From assembly GCA_023433925.1 (NCBI GenBank), contig JAEYTO010000006.1:1-64000 (forward strand): 64,000 nt of DNA. The letters are read 5' to 3'. The stretch is from Pseudomonadota bacterium (lineage in GTDB: Bacteria > Desulfobacterota > Desulfovibrionia > Desulfovibrionales > Desulfovibrionaceae). The notes below the pieces were generated by a model, which saw nothing but the letters and a program-made list of their open reading frames with translations, did no database searches and was not told the DNA's origin. The translations under genes were made by a program, and so were the position numbers. This document shows, in pieces, positions 20,435 to 29,548 of the stretch. Positions within the stretch are counted from its first letter, which is position 1. The number at the start of each line of letters is the position of its first letter.

Positions 20435-21304
20435 TCACAATCCCAGTATCCCCTTGAGCTCGCCGATGCGCCGGCGGCTCACGGGCAGCTCGATGCGCGT
20501 CTTGCCCGCGGTGCGCAGCATGAAGTTGGAGCCGGGCATGGAGGATATCTCCGTGACCATGTCCAGGTTGACCAGATACTTCCTGTGCACGCGGAAGAAG
20601 CGGTACGGCTTGAGGCGATCCTCGAGGTTCTTGAGCCGGTAGGAGGTCAGGTACTTCTGGCCCGCGGTGTGCACGTAGGAGTAATCCTCGTAGGCCTCCA
20701 CGAAGACGATCTGGTCGAAGGGCAAAAGCACCATCCGGCCGTCCTGGTTGATGGCCAGCTTCTCGATCTCCGGCGGCTTGCCGCGCTGGGAGTAATCCCA
20801 GGCCTGGCGCAGGGCCGAGATGAAGCGCTCCTCGTCCTCTTCGCCCATGGGCACCTGCACGAGGGCCTCCTCGCCCGCGCCCGGCCCGAGCTCACGCTCC
20901 AGGGCCGTCGGCCTGGGAGCCTCCATGAAGCCGGGGCGGAACTGGCGCAGGCGGTCCCCGGTGCGCGCCAGGCGCTCGCGGTTCGCGGGCCAGATGAGAT
21001 AGTCCAGGGCTTCCAGCTCGAAGGCCTTGTAGGCTTTTGATTCGTCGGGCGCGATGAATACGAGGGCCGGCCGGGCCTTGCGGCCGGAGAGCATCTGGGC
21101 CAGCTCAAGACCGCTGACCTCGCCGGGCAGGTCCAGGCCCAGGAAAATGACTCCATAGGGGACGTGCTCCAGAAGCTCCATGGCTTCGTAAGCCGTGATG
21201 GCTTCGCCGAGAATGCGCACGAAATCCAAATGGCTGAGTCCATCCCGCAGGCCGGCGCGGACCGCGGGATCCCCGTGCAGAAGAAGCGCCCGGAGTTTGT
21301 TCAT
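20435..21304 (-). CDS. LytTR-family response regulator
   Basis: A 289-residue transcription regulator: receiver domain at residues 1-120 (LLLHGDP pocket, Asp in IFLGLDLPG, DYLIWP near the end), a linker, and a C-terminal LytTR DNA-binding domain (FVEAYEDYSYVHTAGQKYLT, RFFRVHRKYLVNLDMV, LPVSRRRIGELKGILGL). The start MNKLRALLLHGD (ATG 21304) gives a proper receiver N-terminus; its ribosome-binding site is weak. It sits directly upstream of acs on the same strand and is divergent from the Hdr operon, so it may control either. Confidence 0.85.
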   Translation of the reverse strand: MNKLRALLLHGDPAVRAGLRDGLSHLDFVRILGEAITAYEAMELLEHVPYGVIFLGLDLPGEVSGLELAQMLSGRKARPALVFIAPDESKAYKAFELEALDYLIWPANRERLARTGDRLRQFRPGFMEAPRPTALERELGPGAGEEALVQVPMGEEDEERFISALRQAWDYSQRGKPPEIEKLAINQDGRMVLLPFDQIVFVEAYEDYSYVHTAGQKYLTSYRLKNLEDRLKPYRFFRVHRKYLVNLDMVTEISSMPGSNFMLRTAGKTRIELPVSRRRIGELKGILGL

Positions 21305-21492
21305 GCCTGGTACCAAACCTTGAGTAAGCCCATCAAGGCTGCGCAAGCAGCATTTATGTTGCTACTTGTGAAGAACTAAACTTAATGGGTCACGGGGGCA
21401 AGCTGGCAGATTGGGCATAAGCAATAGAATATGCCTATGGGTGCCATAGCGATTCCATTGGACTTTGTTAAAAAAAGGATAAGCCCAAAAAA

Positions 21493-21521
21493 TTGACAAC
21501 GAATTGCAACATCAATACATA
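21493..21521 (+). promoter_or_regulatory. Candidate promoter of the Hdr-Mvh operon
   Basis: TTGACA (21493-21498), 17 bp, then TACATA (21516-21521), in a clearly AT-rich stretch (21380-21590) that contrasts with the GC-rich genes. The first gene of the operon starts 72 bp downstream behind AAGGGGG. The -10 match is only partial. Confidence 0.45.
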
Positions 21522-21593
21522 GTTTCATTGATACTAAAAGCAGAAAAAGGGGTCCCGATAACTTGGCTTTAAACCTTTGGCAAGGGGGCTTGT

Positions 21594-22913
21594 ATGACTT
21601 TAGCGCCTAAACCGTTGCCGGACGCCATAAAGGAGCGCCTGGCGAAATTCGACCTGAACGCCTGCTTCACATGCGGGACGTGCTCCAGCGGGTGCCCGAT
21701 CACCGGCACTCCGGGCATGGAAGACTGGGATACGCGCAAGGCCCTGCGCATGATCGCCTATGGAATGATCGACGAGGTCGTCGATTCCGACTGGCCCTGG
21801 GTCTGCACCGGTTGCGGCCGCTGCGCCTATGCCTGCCCGCAAGGCCTCGATATCGTTCCCATCTTCGGCTACATGAAGCACCTGCGCGAGCGCTCCAAGG
21901 TACCCGGCGTGCTCAACAAGGGCACCGAGCGGGTCATTGAGACCGGCAACAACATGGGTATCTCCAAGGAGGACTATCTGTCCTCCATGGCCGACCTGGG
22001 CGGCGAGATGGCCGAGGAAGAGTGCCCCGGCTTCTACGTGCCCGTGGACAAGGAAGGCGCCAACGTCCTGTTCTTCCCCAACTCCAAGGAAGTCTACGGC
22101 GACTTCGAGGACCAGAAGTGGTGGTGGAAGATCTTCTACGCCGCCAAGGAGAACTGGACCATTCCGTCGGAGAACTGGGAGGCCGTGGACTGGGGCCTGT
22201 TCACCGGCAACTACGAGGCCACCAAGATCCTGGCCCAGCGCAAGATGGACCTGCACCGCAAGCTCAAGGTCGGCACCATGATCATGCCCGACTGCGGCGG
22301 CGGCTCCTACGGCTGCCGCACCGGCATGAAATCCTGCCTTCTCGAGGACCCGAACAACACGGTCAGCTACCTCTACCTGTACGACTACCTCAAGAAGCTC
22401 ATCGAGGAAGGCCGCATCAAGATCGACAAGAGCGTCAACGCCGGCAAGAAGTTCGTGTTCCACGACTCCTGCAAGCACGGCCGCGAGCTTGAGAGGCACT
22501 TCGGCAAGGCCTACTACGACGAGGCCCGCTGGATTCTCGACCAGTGCGTGGACGAGCGCGTGGAGTTCTACCCCAACCGCGGCAACAACTACTGCTGCGG
22601 CGCCGGCGGCGGCAACTGGCCCGGTCCCTACGAGAAGCAATCCGCCTATCATGGCCGCTTCAAGGTCCAGCAGATCAAGGATTCCGGGGCGGATATCGTC
22701 GTGGTCGGCTGCTCCAACTGCCGCGACCAGATCTCCCGCAGGTTGCCCAAGTTCTACAAGGACGAGTGCAATTACGAGGTCAAGTACATCTGGCAGCTCG
22801 TGGCCGAGAGCCTCGTGCTGGAGCCCTGGACCGAGGCCGAGATCGAGAAGGCCCAGGCCGAGGCTGCCGCCCAGTGGGAGCGTCTCGGCATCGACCCGAC
22901 TGGCGGCTACTAG
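21594..22913 (+). CDS. HdrC/HdrB-like iron-sulfur protein (HdrD type)
   Basis: A 439-residue soluble protein combining an HdrC-like N-terminus with two [4Fe-4S] motifs (CFTCGTCSSGCP and CTGCGRCAYACPQG, within residues 20-85) and an HdrB-like CCG half. The C-terminal CCG motif is complete: C in HDSCKHG, then CC in NYCCGAGGG, then CSNC. The N-terminal one is reduced to PDCGGGSYGC. In Hdr complexes this half carries the thiol/disulfide site. Here it opens the operon with hdrA and mvhDGA, so it is probably the disulfide or electron-output module of the bifurcating complex. The true substrate in sulfate reducers is not known. It is followed by a 203-bp gap before hdrA. Confidence 0.85.
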   Translation: MTLAPKPLPDAIKERLAKFDLNACFTCGTCSSGCPITGTPGMEDWDTRKALRMIAYGMIDEVVDSDWPWVCTGCGRCAYACPQGLDIVPIFGYMKHLRERSKVPGVLNKGTERVIETGNNMGISKEDYLSSMADLGGEMAEEECPGFYVPVDKEGANVLFFPNSKEVYGDFEDQKWWWKIFYAAKENWTIPSENWEAVDWGLFTGNYEATKILAQRKMDLHRKLKVGTMIMPDCGGGSYGCRTGMKSCLLEDPNNTVSYLYLYDYLKKLIEEGRIKIDKSVNAGKKFVFHDSCKHGRELERHFGKAYYDEARWILDQCVDERVEFYPNRGNNYCCGAGGGNWPGPYEKQSAYHGRFKVQQIKDSGADIVVVGCSNCRDQISRRLPKFYKDECNYEVKYIWQLVAESLVLEPWTEAEIEKAQAEAAAQWERLGIDPTGGY

Positions 22914-23089
22914 GCCACGAAGGACATGAGAGGGGAATGCGCTCATGCCCTGGCGCCTGCCGGGCTAGCCGCGTGAGGCGAATCTCGCCCCAAGGAACGA
23001 TGCGATGTGCGCCCTGCCCGACGGGGCGATGTTGGAAGCGAGCGGCGGCCGGGTGCGGCGCCGGAGAATTCCACCAATCCTACCTTTAA

Positions 23090-23112
23090 CTAAACCTGCA
23101 AGGGAGGTTTAG
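23090..23112 (+). promoter_or_regulatory. Hairpin over the hdrA ribosome-binding site
   Basis: CTAAACCT (23090-23097) pairs perfectly with AGGTTTAG (23105-23112) around the loop GCAAGGG. The Shine-Dalgarno AAGGGAGG (23100-23107) straddles loop and 3' arm, 9 nt before the ATG at 23117, so folding would hinder translation of hdrA. Regulation through it is inference. Confidence 0.5.
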
Positions 23113-23116
23113 GATT

Positions 23117-26100
23117 ATGGCGAAAGTAGGTTCCGTGATGGTCGTTGGCGGCGGTATCGCCGGCATCCAGACCGCCCTGGACCTCGCCGACTCGGGCTAC
23201 TATGTCTACATGGTAGAGAAGAGCCCGAGCATCGGCGGAGTCATGGCGCAACTGGACAAGACCTTCCCGACCAATGACTGCGCGATGTGAATAGTCTCGC
23301 CAAAATTGGTCGAGTGCGGTCGGCACTTGAATATCGAGCTTTTGACCCTGTCCGAGGTGGTCGATGTGTCCGGCGAGGCCGGGAACTTCAAGGTGAAGGT
23401 CCGGCAGAAGCCCCGCTACATCGACATGGAGAAGTGCATTGCCTGCGGCCTGTGCGCCGAGAAATGCCCCAAGAAAGTCCCCGACGAGTACAACGAGGGC
23501 CTCGACGCCCGCAAGGCCGCCTACATCCCGTACGGCCAGGCCGTGCCCCTCAAGTACGCCCTCGACGAAGCGAACTGCATCTACTTCAAGTCCGGCAAGT
23601 GCCGGGCCTGCGAGAAGTTCTGCCCCACGGGCGCCGTGAACTTCGAGGACAAGGAGAAGGTCATCGACCTGAACGTGGGCGCGGTCATCGCGGCCCCCGG
23701 CTTCAAGGCCTACGACCCGAGCAGCGTGGACTTCTTCGGCCATGACCGCAAGATAATCCCCGACTGCGTGACCAGCCTCGAGTACGAGCGCCTGCTCGCC
23801 TCCAACGGCCCGTGCATGGGCCATCTGGTGCGCCCCTCCGACAAGAAGGAGCCCCGGAAGATCGCCTGGCTCCAGTGCGTGGGCTCGCGCAACACGAACA
23901 AGTGCGACAACGGCTTCTGCTCCAGCGTGTGCTGCATGTACGCCATCAAGCAGGCCATGGTCACCGCCGACCATACCTCCGGCGAGCTGGACCAGACCAT
24001 CTTCTACATGGACATCCGCTCCCACGGTAAGGAGTTCGAGAAGTACTACGAGGACGCCAAGAAGAAGGGCATCAAGTTCGTGCGCGCCAGGCCGCACACG
24101 GTCATGCCCGGCGAGGGCGGCAAGGGCGTGCGCATCCGCTACGCCACCGAGGACGGCAAGGAAGTCTACACGGACTACGACCTGTTCGTCCTGTCCATCG
24201 GCCTTGAGGCCCCCACGAGCGCCGAGGCCCTGTCCAAGACGCTGGGCATCAAGACCGACAAGTACAACTTCGCCCTGACGAACAGCTTCGCGCCCGTGGC
24301 GGCCTCCAGGCCGGGCATCTTCGTCTCCGGAGCCTTCCAGGGCCCCAAGGACATCCCGCAGTCCGTGACCGAGGCCTCCAGCGCCGCGGCCATGGCCGCG
24401 GCCTCCCTGGTCGAGGCCAAGGGCTCGCTGACCAAGGAGAAGACCTACCCGGCCGAGGCCAACGTCGTGGGCCAGGAGCCGCGTATCGGCGTGTTCGTCT
24501 GCTCCTGCGGCATCAACATCGCCGGCACCGTGGACGTGAAGAAGGTCGTCGAGTACGCCAAGGGCCTGCCCAACGTGGTGTTCGTCGAGAACAACCTGTT
24601 CACCTGCTCGGCCGACACGCAGGACCTCATCAGCGCCAAGATCAAGGAGCACAAGCTCAACCGCGTGGTCGTGGCCGCCTGCACGCCGCGCACGCACGAG
24701 CCCCTGTTCCAGGACACCATGGCCAGCACGGGTCTGAACAAGTACCTGTTCGAGATGGCCAACCTCCGCAACCAGAACAGCTGGGTGCACCAGAAGGATC
24801 CCGAGGGCGCCACGAAGAAGGCCCTGGACCAGGTGCGCATGGCCGTGGCCAAGGCCTCGCGCCTGGCCCCGCTGGACAAGATCAGCGTCAACGTCATCCA
24901 GAAGGCCCTGGTCATCGGCGGCGGCGTGTCCGGCATGACCGCGGCGCTCGGCCTGGCCAATCAGGGCTACCCCGTGACCCTGCTCGAAAAGGGCGACCAG
25001 CTCGGCGGCAACGCCTGGGCCCTGTCGCACACCTGGAAGGGCGAGGAGATCAAGCCCTTCCTTGAGGACCTCGTCAAGCAGGTCGAGGGCCACAAGAACA
25101 TCAAGGTCTACAAGAAGGCCGAGCTCAAGACCGCCACGGGCGCCGTGGGCAGTTTCACGAGCCAGATCGTGGCCAACGGCGAGGAGCTGGCGCTCAACTA
25201 CGGCGTGGCCGTGGTGGCCACCGGCGCCAAGGAGTTCAAGCCCAAGGAGTACCTCTACGGCCAGGACAAGCGCGTGCTGACGCACCTGGAGTTCGAGGCC
25301 CTGCTCAAGAACAACCCCGGCGCGCTCAAGAACGCCAAGAACGTGGCCTTCATCCAGTGTGTCGGTTCCCGCGACGGCGAGCGGCCCTACTGCTCGCGCG
25401 TGTGCTGCTCGCACTCGGTCGAGGCGGCCCTGCGCATCAAGGAGATGAACCCCAAGGCCGGCGTGTTCGTGTTCAACCGCGACATCCGCACCTACGGCCA
25501 CCGCGAGGACATCTACCGCGAGTCTCGCGAGAAGGGCGTCATGTACGTGCGCTACGAGCCGAACGCCAAGCCCAAGGTCTCCACCGAGGGCGATGCCCTG
25601 ATGATCGAGGGCTTCGACCCGATCCTGCGTGACACCGTGAAGATCCCCGTGGACTACGTGGTGCTCGCCACGGCCATCGTGCCTCACGGCGACGAATCGC
25701 TGACCAAGCTCTACAAGTGCTCGGTCGGCGCCGATGGCTTCCTCACCGAGGCCCACCCGAAGCTGAAGCCGGTGGACCTGTCGGTGGACGGCCTGTTCGT
25801 GGCCGGCCTGTGCCACTACCCCAAGCCCATGGACGAGGCCATTGGCCAAGCCCAGGCCGCGGTGTCCAGGGCCAGCACGATCCTGTCCAAGGCGACCATG
25901 ACGCTCGACTCCATCAAGAGCTACCGCACTGACAGCTGTGACGGCTGCGCGCTCTGCGTCGACGTCTGTCCCTACAACGCCATCAGCCTGGAGGAGTACG
26001 CCAAGGACGGGTACGCCTACAAGCGCATCAAGACCGAATCGGCCTTGTGCAAGGGCTGCGGCATCTGCGAGGCCACCTGTCCCAAGCAGGGTGTCTATGT

Positions 26101-26161
26101 GCACGGCTTCACCATGGACCAGATCAAGGCCCAGGTCGACGCCATGCTCGAGAGCGTATAG
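23117..26161 (+). CDS. hdrA: HdrA, long form, selenocysteine-containing
   Basis: Flavoprotein that bifurcates electrons in Hdr-hydrogenase complexes. Read as one 1014-residue frame, UGA at 23288-23290 being Sec58 in [20 protein letters not shown]; other HdrA proteins have Cys there. Both sides are in the same frame and both are HdrA-like, so this is recoding, not a broken gene. The layout is duplicated: a first FAD site (GGGIAGIQ, 11-18), [4Fe-4S] motif [12 protein letters not shown] from C107, an HdrA-type middle ([15 protein letters not shown]), a second FAD site ([13 protein letters not shown]), and two C-terminal clusters ([24 protein letters not shown]). A SECIS-like hairpin follows the UGA. 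mvhD begins 30 bp downstream. Confidence 0.93.
23310..23330 (+). promoter_or_regulatory. SECIS-like hairpin of hdrA
   Basis: TCGAGTGC pairs with GCACTTGA (one G-U) around the loop GGTCG. The loop begins 27 nt after the UGA. GGUC in the apical loop is what SelB recognises in the E. coli fdhF element. Codons here (ATA, TCG, CCA, AAA, TTG) differ from the GC-rich usage of the gene, as if constrained by the RNA structure. Confidence 0.65.
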
Positions 26162-26191
26162 CCAACCCTTCAAGGAAGGAGTTCATTGGTC

Positions 26192-26623
26192 ATGGCTGTT
26201 AATCACGAACCGGTCATCATCGGCTTCCTGTGCAATTGGTGCGCATATGCCGGCGGCGACCTCGCGGGCGTCTCCCGCCTGCAGTACCCGCCCAACATGC
26301 GCGCCATCCGGGTGATGTGCTCCGGCATGGTCCACCCGAACCTGATCGTCCATGCCCTCCAGAAGGGCGCGGACGGCGTCATGGTGCTTGGCTGACACCT
26401 CGGCGAGTGTCATTACCTGGATGGTAATCACAAGGCACTGGCTAGGGCTGAAGGCGCGAAGCTCGTCCTCGGCGACCTGGGCATCGACCCAGAGCGGTTC
26501 ATGATCGAATGGTGCTCTTCCGCGGAAGCGCCCCGTTTCGCCGAACTCGTGACCTCGTTCACCGAGAAGATCAGGAAGCTCGGTCCCAATCCTCTGAAGG
26601 CCAAGGAAAAGGCAACGGCGTAA
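26192..26623 (+). CDS. mvhD: MvhD-type electron-transfer subunit, selenoprotein
   Basis: Small [2Fe-2S] protein that carries electrons from the hydrogenase (MvhGA) to HdrA. Reading UGA 26393-26395 as Sec68 gives 143 residues, the normal MvhD length. The product runs from IGFLCNWCAYAGGDLAG through RVMCSGMVHP and GVMVLG-Sec-HLGECHYLDGN to IEWCSSAEAPRFAE; the residue before HxGxCHY is Cys or Sec in this family. If UGA were a stop the protein would lack its C-terminal half. Start ATG 26192 has GGAAGGAG upstream; TTG 26186 is an alternative. A perfect hairpin follows the UGA. Confidence 0.93.
26409..26431 (+). promoter_or_regulatory. SECIS-like hairpin of mvhD
   Basis: ATTACC (26412-26417) and GGTAAT (26423-26428) enclose the loop TGGAT; GT/AC extend the stem beyond a C-C mismatch. 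The 6-bp stem begins 16 nt after the UGA, exactly as in mvhA, with the same loop. Confidence 0.7.
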
Positions 26624-26679
26624 CCGAACCCCGGGGGTGGGCCAGCCCGCCCCCGGGCTCCGAGCATACGGAGGAATAC

Positions 26680-27618
26680 ATGGTTAAAGTAGCAGAGGAA
26701 TGGTTGAATTCCTGCGCGGGATGCGAGATCGCCATCCTCAACATCGGGGATGCACTGATCGACCTGCTCCCCTCGCTGGAGTTCGTGCACATTCCCGTCC
26801 TCATCGACAAGAAATACTACGGCCAGACGGGCGAGGGCAGCCACCTCGAAATCCCCAAGGCCGTGGTCGGCATCGTCTCGGGCGGCGTGAAGACCACCGA
26901 GCACCTCGAAGTGCTCAAGACGATGCGCGAGTCCTGCGATATCCTCATCGCGCTCGGCACCTGCGCCACCGACGGCGGCATCCCGGCCCTGGCCAACATG
27001 TACACCAATGATGAGATCCGGGAGTTCTCCTACGGCCAGTCCCCCACCACGGTGGACAATGGCGTGCGCCCCGATCCCGACACGTACCATCACATCCCGC
27101 ACATGCTCGACCGCTGCTCCGCGCTCGACGAGCACGTCAAGGTGGACCTCAAGCTGCCCGGCTGCCCGCCGCATCCCGAGTGGATCGCCGGCGCCATCCT
27201 GGCCCTGCTCGACGGCAAGACCGAGTTCAAGATGCCCGAGCGCAGCGTGTGCGACGTCTGCCCCACCAAGCGCGAGCGCAAGAAGGCCGAGGGCAACCTG
27301 AAGCGCATGCTCGAGACTCCGGAGTTCGATCCCGAGAAGCCGGTCAGCGACATGCGCTGCCTGCTGGAGCAGGGCTTCATGTGCCTGGGCCCGGTGACCA
27401 AGGCAGGCTGCGGCGGCATGCAGGCCAGGACCCCGCGTTGCATCGCCACGCGCGTGCCCTGCCGCGGCTGCTTCGGCCCCATCCGCGAGTCGGCCCTGCC
27501 GCTCATCGACTATGTGGGCGCTCTGGCGTCCGTCGGCTATGACCCGGCCAAGATGCCCGACCGTCGCGGCTTCCTCGCCAGGTTCTCCGGCGGCCACGGC
27601 GTGCTCAAGAAGATCTAG
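26680..27618 (+). CDS. mvhG: MvhG-type [NiFe] hydrogenase small subunit
   Basis: A 312-residue Fe-S subunit of the F420-non-reducing (Mvh/Vhu) hydrogenase, which passes electrons from the Ni site to MvhD. The proximal-cluster cysteines begin at CAGCE (12-15), followed by GTCATDGG, LPGCPPHPEWI, CDVCPTKRERKK and the C-terminal CLGPVTKAGCGG and CRGCFGP. No twin-arginine signal is present, so the enzyme is cytoplasmic, as expected for an Hdr partner. Start ATG 26680 follows GGAGG; the large subunit gene begins 20 bp after the stop. Confidence 0.93.
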   Translation: MVKVAEEWLNSCAGCEIAILNIGDALIDLLPSLEFVHIPVLIDKKYYGQTGEGSHLEIPKAVVGIVSGGVKTTEHLEVLKTMRESCDILIALGTCATDGGIPALANMYTNDEIREFSYGQSPTTVDNGVRPDPDTYHHIPHMLDRCSALDEHVKVDLKLPGCPPHPEWIAGAILALLDGKTEFKMPERSVCDVCPTKRERKKAEGNLKRMLETPEFDPEKPVSDMRCLLEQGFMCLGPVTKAGCGGMQARTPRCIATRVPCRGCFGPIRESALPLIDYVGALASVGYDPAKMPDRRGFLARFSGGHGVLKKI

Positions 27619-27638
27619 GCTTCGCTAGGAGGAAGCAC

Positions 27639-29102
27639 ATGGCAAGTCCGAATATCGCTAAGACCCTCAATATCGCGCCCGTGACGCGCATCGAGGGACA
27701 TGCCGGCATCGAGATCATGCTCGATGACAAGGGCAACGTGGCCGACACCCGGCTGAACGTCATGTCCCTGAGAGGCTTCGAGAAGTTCGTGGTCGGGCGT
27801 CCCATCGAGGAAGTGCCCCGCATCGTCACCCGTATCTGCGGCATCTGCCCCTGGAACCACCACATGGCCTCCACCAAGGCCGTGGACGAGTGCCTGGGCC
27901 TGGCCGTGCCGCCCACGGGCCGCAAGCTCCGGGAGTTCTGCCAGATGCTGGCCTACATCCCGGACAAGATCCTGCACTTCTACTTCCTGGCCGCTCCGGA
28001 CTTCGTCCTGGGCCCGGGAGCCGACGTGGCCGTGCGCAACGTGGTCGGCATCATCGGCGCCGCCCCCGAGCTGGCCAAGCAGGTCGTGCACATGCGCTAC
28101 AAGACCGCCATGGCGCTCGAAAAGTTCGCCGGCAAGGTCATCCATCCGATGTCCGCGGTCGCCGGCGGCTACTCCCGGCCCATGCTGGAGGAGGAGCGCA
28201 AGGAGCTGCTTGAGGTGGTCAAGGAGGCCAAGGAGTTCGCCCTCTTCACCATCAAGTTCGCCCGCGAGCAGGTCTTCCCCAAGTACCTGGACGCGGTGAA
28301 GACCGTGGGCGTGTTCGAGTCCGGCTATCTCGGCACCGTGGTGCCGGGCACCGGCGCCCTGGAGCTCTATGACGGCGAGCTGCGCCTCATGGACAAGGAC
28401 GGCACCTACGACCAGTTCAAGTACAAGGACTACACGCAGCACATCGCCGAGCACACGGAGGCCTGGTCCTACCTCAAGTTCCCGTACATCAAGAAGCACG
28501 GCGGCATAAAACTGGACGAGACCGACGCCAAGGGCGTCTATCGCTCCAACTGCCTGGCGCGCATCAACGTCTGCGACCAGATGCGCACCCCGCTGGCTCA
28601 GCAGGAGCTTGAGATCTTCCGCAAGAACTTCGGCCGCCCGGCGCACCTGACCCTGCTCTACCATTGGGCGCGGCTCATCGAGCTCGTGCAGTGCTGCGAG
28701 CGGGCCGAGGAGCTCCTGAACGACAAGGAGATCACCGGCCGCGACATCCGGGCCAAGAACATCCAGCCCAAGGCCGGCGAAGGCGTGGGCTGCGTCGAGG
28801 CCCCGCGCGGAACGCTCATCCACCATTACAAGACCGACGAGAACGGCATGTGCACCTTCGCCAACCTCATCGTCGGCACGACGCACAACAACGCGGGCAT
28901 GAACCTGTCCGTCAAGCAGGCCGCCAAGGCGCTCATCAAGAATGGCGTCTACGATCAGGGCATCCTGAACACGGTGGAGTTGGCCATTCGCGCCTACGAC
29001 CCGTGAATGAGCTGCGCCACGCACCGCCTGGATGGCGGTATCGCGATGCAGGTCAAGATCGTCGACTGCGACGGCAAGGTCGTCGAGACCCTCCAGAAGT
29101 AG
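27639..29102 (+). CDS. mvhA: MvhA-type [NiFeSe] hydrogenase large subunit, selenoprotein
   Basis: Catalytic subunit that oxidises H2 at a Ni-Fe site. The N-terminal metal ligands are C67 and C70 in RICGICPWNHH. The C-terminal pair lies across UGA 29004-29006, read as Sec456: YDP-Sec-MSC-ATH, the normal DPCxxCxxH. With UGA as Sec the protein has 487 residues; as a stop it would end before two essential ligands. After ATH comes a 28-residue tail (RLDGGIAMQ...), presumably removed by the maturation protease (35380-35886). GGAGG precedes ATG 27639. A hairpin with the mvhD-type loop follows the UGA, and a terminator closes the operon. Confidence 0.94.
29023..29039 (+). promoter_or_regulatory. SECIS-like hairpin of mvhA
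   Basis: ACCGCC and GGCGGT form a perfect 6-bp stem around TGGAT, beginning 16 nt after the UGA. Stem sequence differs from mvhD but loop and distance are identical, which points to a conserved RNA signal and not to shared protein sequence. Confidence 0.7.
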
Positions 29103-29125
29103 ACGACGGCTTCGGAAGAACCAGC

Positions 29126-29162
29126 AAGGCCGCTCCCGCAAGGGGGCGGCCTTCTTCGTTTA
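29126..29162 (+). terminator. Terminator of the Hdr-Mvh operon
   Basis: AAGGCCGC pairs with GCGGCCTT, with inner pairing of TCCC and GGGG, followed by CTTCGTTT. It is 23 bp after the mvhA stop. Confidence 0.7.
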
Positions 29163-29251
29163 CCGATTCGCCGTCCGCCGAGGACGCCGTGCGCTTCTCC
29201 TGGCCTTTTCCGGCCGGACGGTTATCCTGGCCTGCAAACCAGGAGGCCGGC

Positions 29252-29539
29252 ATGCGCACCGCCCTGACCGCCCTCGCCTGCACGGCCCTCGCGGGCCTGA
29301 CCATCCTGCTCGGCCCGGCGGGCTGCATGCGGCCCATCCGCGCCGCGACCTACGACGAGGTCGTGGCCGAGCTGGGGCCGCCCGATGCCTGCGACACCAA
29401 ACGCGACGGGCGCACCTACTGCTCCTGGATCGTGGAGCGCGCCCAGGGTCTCAACTGGGAATATCACCGGGTCATGCTCTTCGATCCCCAAGGGCGGCTG
29501 ATCAAGTCCTATCCCCAGAGCCGCTTCAAGGCTGATTAG
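29252..29539 (+). CDS. Small probable lipoprotein
   Basis: A 95-residue protein with a hydrophobic signal (residues 3-24) ending LLGPAGC, an approximate lipobox. The mature part, YDEVVAELGPPDACDTKRDG and CSWIVER... to SYPQSRFKAD, recalls small outer-membrane lipoproteins of the SmpA/BamE-like type (a YDEVxxxLGxP opening), but I cannot assign it. AGGAGG stands just before ATG 29252. It is separated from mvhA by a terminator and converges on the alcohol dehydrogenase gene. Confidence 0.75.
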   Translation: MRTALTALACTALAGLTILLGPAGCMRPIRAATYDEVVAELGPPDACDTKRDGRTYCSWIVERAQGLNWEYHRVMLFDPQGRLIKSYPQSRFKAD

Positions 29540-29548
29540 CAAGCCTTG

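Noticed and set aside
23090..26173. 1027-codon open frame antisense to hdrA
   Set aside because: It is the mirror of the high-G+C coding frame (Leu/Val/Ala/Gly/His-rich, no motif); the + strand protein is clearly HdrA.
23288..29006. hdrA, mvhD and mvhA as pseudogenes broken by UGA
   Set aside because: Each UGA stands at a known Cys/Sec position, frames are intact on both sides, and a SECIS-like hairpin follows each.
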